From NCBI GenBank assembly GCA_040081075.1, contig JBEBHJ010000003.1, positions 38,355 to 102,354 of the forward strand: a stretch of 64,000 nucleotides of DNA. Direction: 5' to 3'. The notes beneath the pieces were generated by a model that saw nothing but the letters and a program-made list of their open reading frames with translations, was not told the DNA's origin and made no database searches. Within the stretch, counting starts at the first letter, position 1. The number at the start of each line of letters is the position of its first letter. The stretch is from JANJUB01 sp040081075 (GTDB lineage Bacteria > Armatimonadota > Fimbriimonadia > Fimbriimonadales > Fimbriimonadaceae). Shown piece by piece: positions 63,067 to 64,000 of the stretch. Position numbers and translations under genes: made by a program.

Positions 63067-64000
63067 CTACGTTGCCAAGAACTGCTCGATTACGGCGGGG
63101 ACCGTTGGGTCTAGTCCCACCACGTTCAGCATGTTCGGATCGCGCTGATCGCCGATCGAGAAACGATTGGCGGCCATGGCGACCACGACCATCTTGGCCG
63201 GAATTCGCATCGTGTTGCGGTAGCGCTGCAAGGCCGCAACCGGATGCTCACTTCCTGCCCAGGTTTCCGAGTCTGTGTAAATCACAAACGCATCCACCTC
63301 GATCTTGTTCTTGATCGCGTACTTGATCGGGAGCGCGCAATCGGTTCCCCCTCCACCCGTTCGGGCGAGAAGGTCGACCACGTCATCTAACCGACGATTC
63401 CTTGACAAGGTTAAGGGATACGACTCCGTATCGAACGCAACAAACGTTGGTGCGTCTTCAACTGCCGCCGCCACGAGCGCCATTGCTCCGCAGGCTCGGC
63501 GACAATCCAGGGCGGCCATTCCGGCTACCCTTGTCCCAACCATTGATCCAGAAACGTCGAGCCCGATCAGCAATCGCTTGCCTGTCGGCCTTGCCGCAAC
63601 GAACGCCGCGTAAAACGCTTGGTTCAATGCATCAACCACCGCCGTGATCGGCTCCCACTGTGCTCCTGAACGAACTCCGCCTCCACTTGCATAGGTTGCG
63701 AGCGCGTTCAAAATCGCCAAAGGATGCACCCGCCCCAGCCTTAGCCTTTCGGCATCAGTGAGCTGCTTGGTGACCTTTCTCAGGTTTGATCCGTGCAGGG
63801 CTCCAACCTTTGTCAGAGTTCCCAAGTTACGAATCAAAGCCGTGATCGGCATATCCTCCGTAAGTGCCTCCCAAACCGAAGCCTCAGCGAGCAAATGCGT
63901 CGGAACCGCTTCGCGAGGAATCCGATTCTCACGAATCTGCACGCAAGCGTCCGCCACCGAAAGCCCAGCCAGAGCCGAAGAAGCGCGAATGAGACGAAGC
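63067..64000 (-). CDS. rsr: TROVE/Ro60 (Rsr) family protein, 5' end beyond the window
   Basis: The C-terminal ~310 residues of a TROVE protein; the frame stays open to the right edge (…RASSALAGLSVADACVQ), so the N-terminal HEAT-ring is cut off by the window. Seen are the end of the TROVE domain (LIRNLGTLTKVGAL, TDAERLRLGRVHPLAILNALATY) and the vWA domain with MIDAS residues DVSGSM, GGGTDCALP and YTDSETW. Bacterial Ro60 binds Y RNA and misfolded RNAs and works with PNPase in RNA turnover. No Y RNA is evident in the part of the locus shown. Confidence 0.92.
   Translation of the reverse strand, partial: LRLIRASSALAGLSVADACVQIRENRIPREAVPTHLLAEASVWEALTEDMPITALIRNLGTLTKVGALHGSNLRKVTKQLTDAERLRLGRVHPLAILNALATYASGGGVRSGAQWEPITAVVDALNQAFYAAFVAARPTGKRLLIGLDVSGSMVGTRVAGMAALDCRRACGAMALVAAAVEDAPTFVAFDTESYPLTLSRNRRLDDVVDLLARTGGGGTDCALPIKYAIKNKIEVDAFVIYTDSETWAGSEHPVAALQRYRNTMRIPAKMVVVAMAANRFSIGDQRDPNMLNVVGLDPTVPAVIEQFLAT

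Overview
The window looks like chromosomal DNA of a mesophilic Armatimonadota bacterium, most likely of the Fimbriimonadia. This is an inference from several traits seen together: a DUF1549/DUF1553 plus DUF1501 pair, a prepilin-type protein with the FTLIELLVV leader, a PEP-CTERM protein, large BNR and HAF repeat secreted proteins, an RHS core of the type common in that group, and a TROVE/Ro60 protein. Base composition is moderate and coding density is high. Genes are packed tightly: nine of thirteen convergent pairs overlap, six of them by exactly four bases, and many start codons have a TANNNT -10 box 6 to 9 bases upstream, which suggests many leaderless mRNAs.

Layout. 1-2.3 kb: a 21-bp degenerate tandem repeat and a kinase-like protein. 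2.3-8.4 kb: a secreted DUF1501/DUF1553 cytochrome-type operon diverging from a two-domain sialate-O-acetylesterase-like protein. 8.4-16.5 kb: tRNA-Ser(GGA), PhyH dioxygenase, Cas4/RecB-like nuclease, dapB, PEP-CTERM protein, a large secreted protein, a glycosyltransferase and a MoxR ATPase. 16.6-19.0 kb: an ECF sigma factor, a putative anti-sigma factor and an HtrA-like PDZ protein that has lost its catalytic triad. 19-35 kb: housekeeping genes (pyrF, mutY, pcrA/uvrD, tatC, asd, sepF), an MHS-family transporter and a BNR/sortilin-like protein. 35.2 kb: a selenocysteine tRNA, followed by a VKOR-DsbA fusion, mnmA, and small YjbR and DinB genes. 38.6-43.6 kb: GlmL/MutL-like protein, prepilin-like protein and a sorbosone-dehydrogenase-like protein.

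43.7-46.6 kb is the accessory region. Three copies of a short element with 29-bp terminal inverted repeats (a MITE) punctuate the debris of a polymorphic-toxin (RHS) locus: a lipoprotein/RHS chimera cut off by one copy, a toxin-tip-like fragment and two immunity-like small genes. 46.7-55.7 kb: TM2 protein, small secreted proteins, a fucose-isomerase-like protein, serS, queE, a GHL10 glycosidase, two paralogous anchored proteins and a HAF-repeat protein.

55.8-61.0 kb: a surface repeat-protein gene interrupted by one in-frame amber codon faces a small globin-like gene across an intergenic region with four GTTACAA heptamers spaced 22, 11 and 11 bp. That is the spacing used by SARP/OmpR-type winged-helix regulators, and a 976-residue BTAD/SARP-NB-ARC-TPR regulator sits next door. 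The window ends with a membrane-anchored protein, a secreted protein, a REPIN-like nested palindrome and the C-terminal part of a TROVE/Ro60 gene that runs off the right edge.
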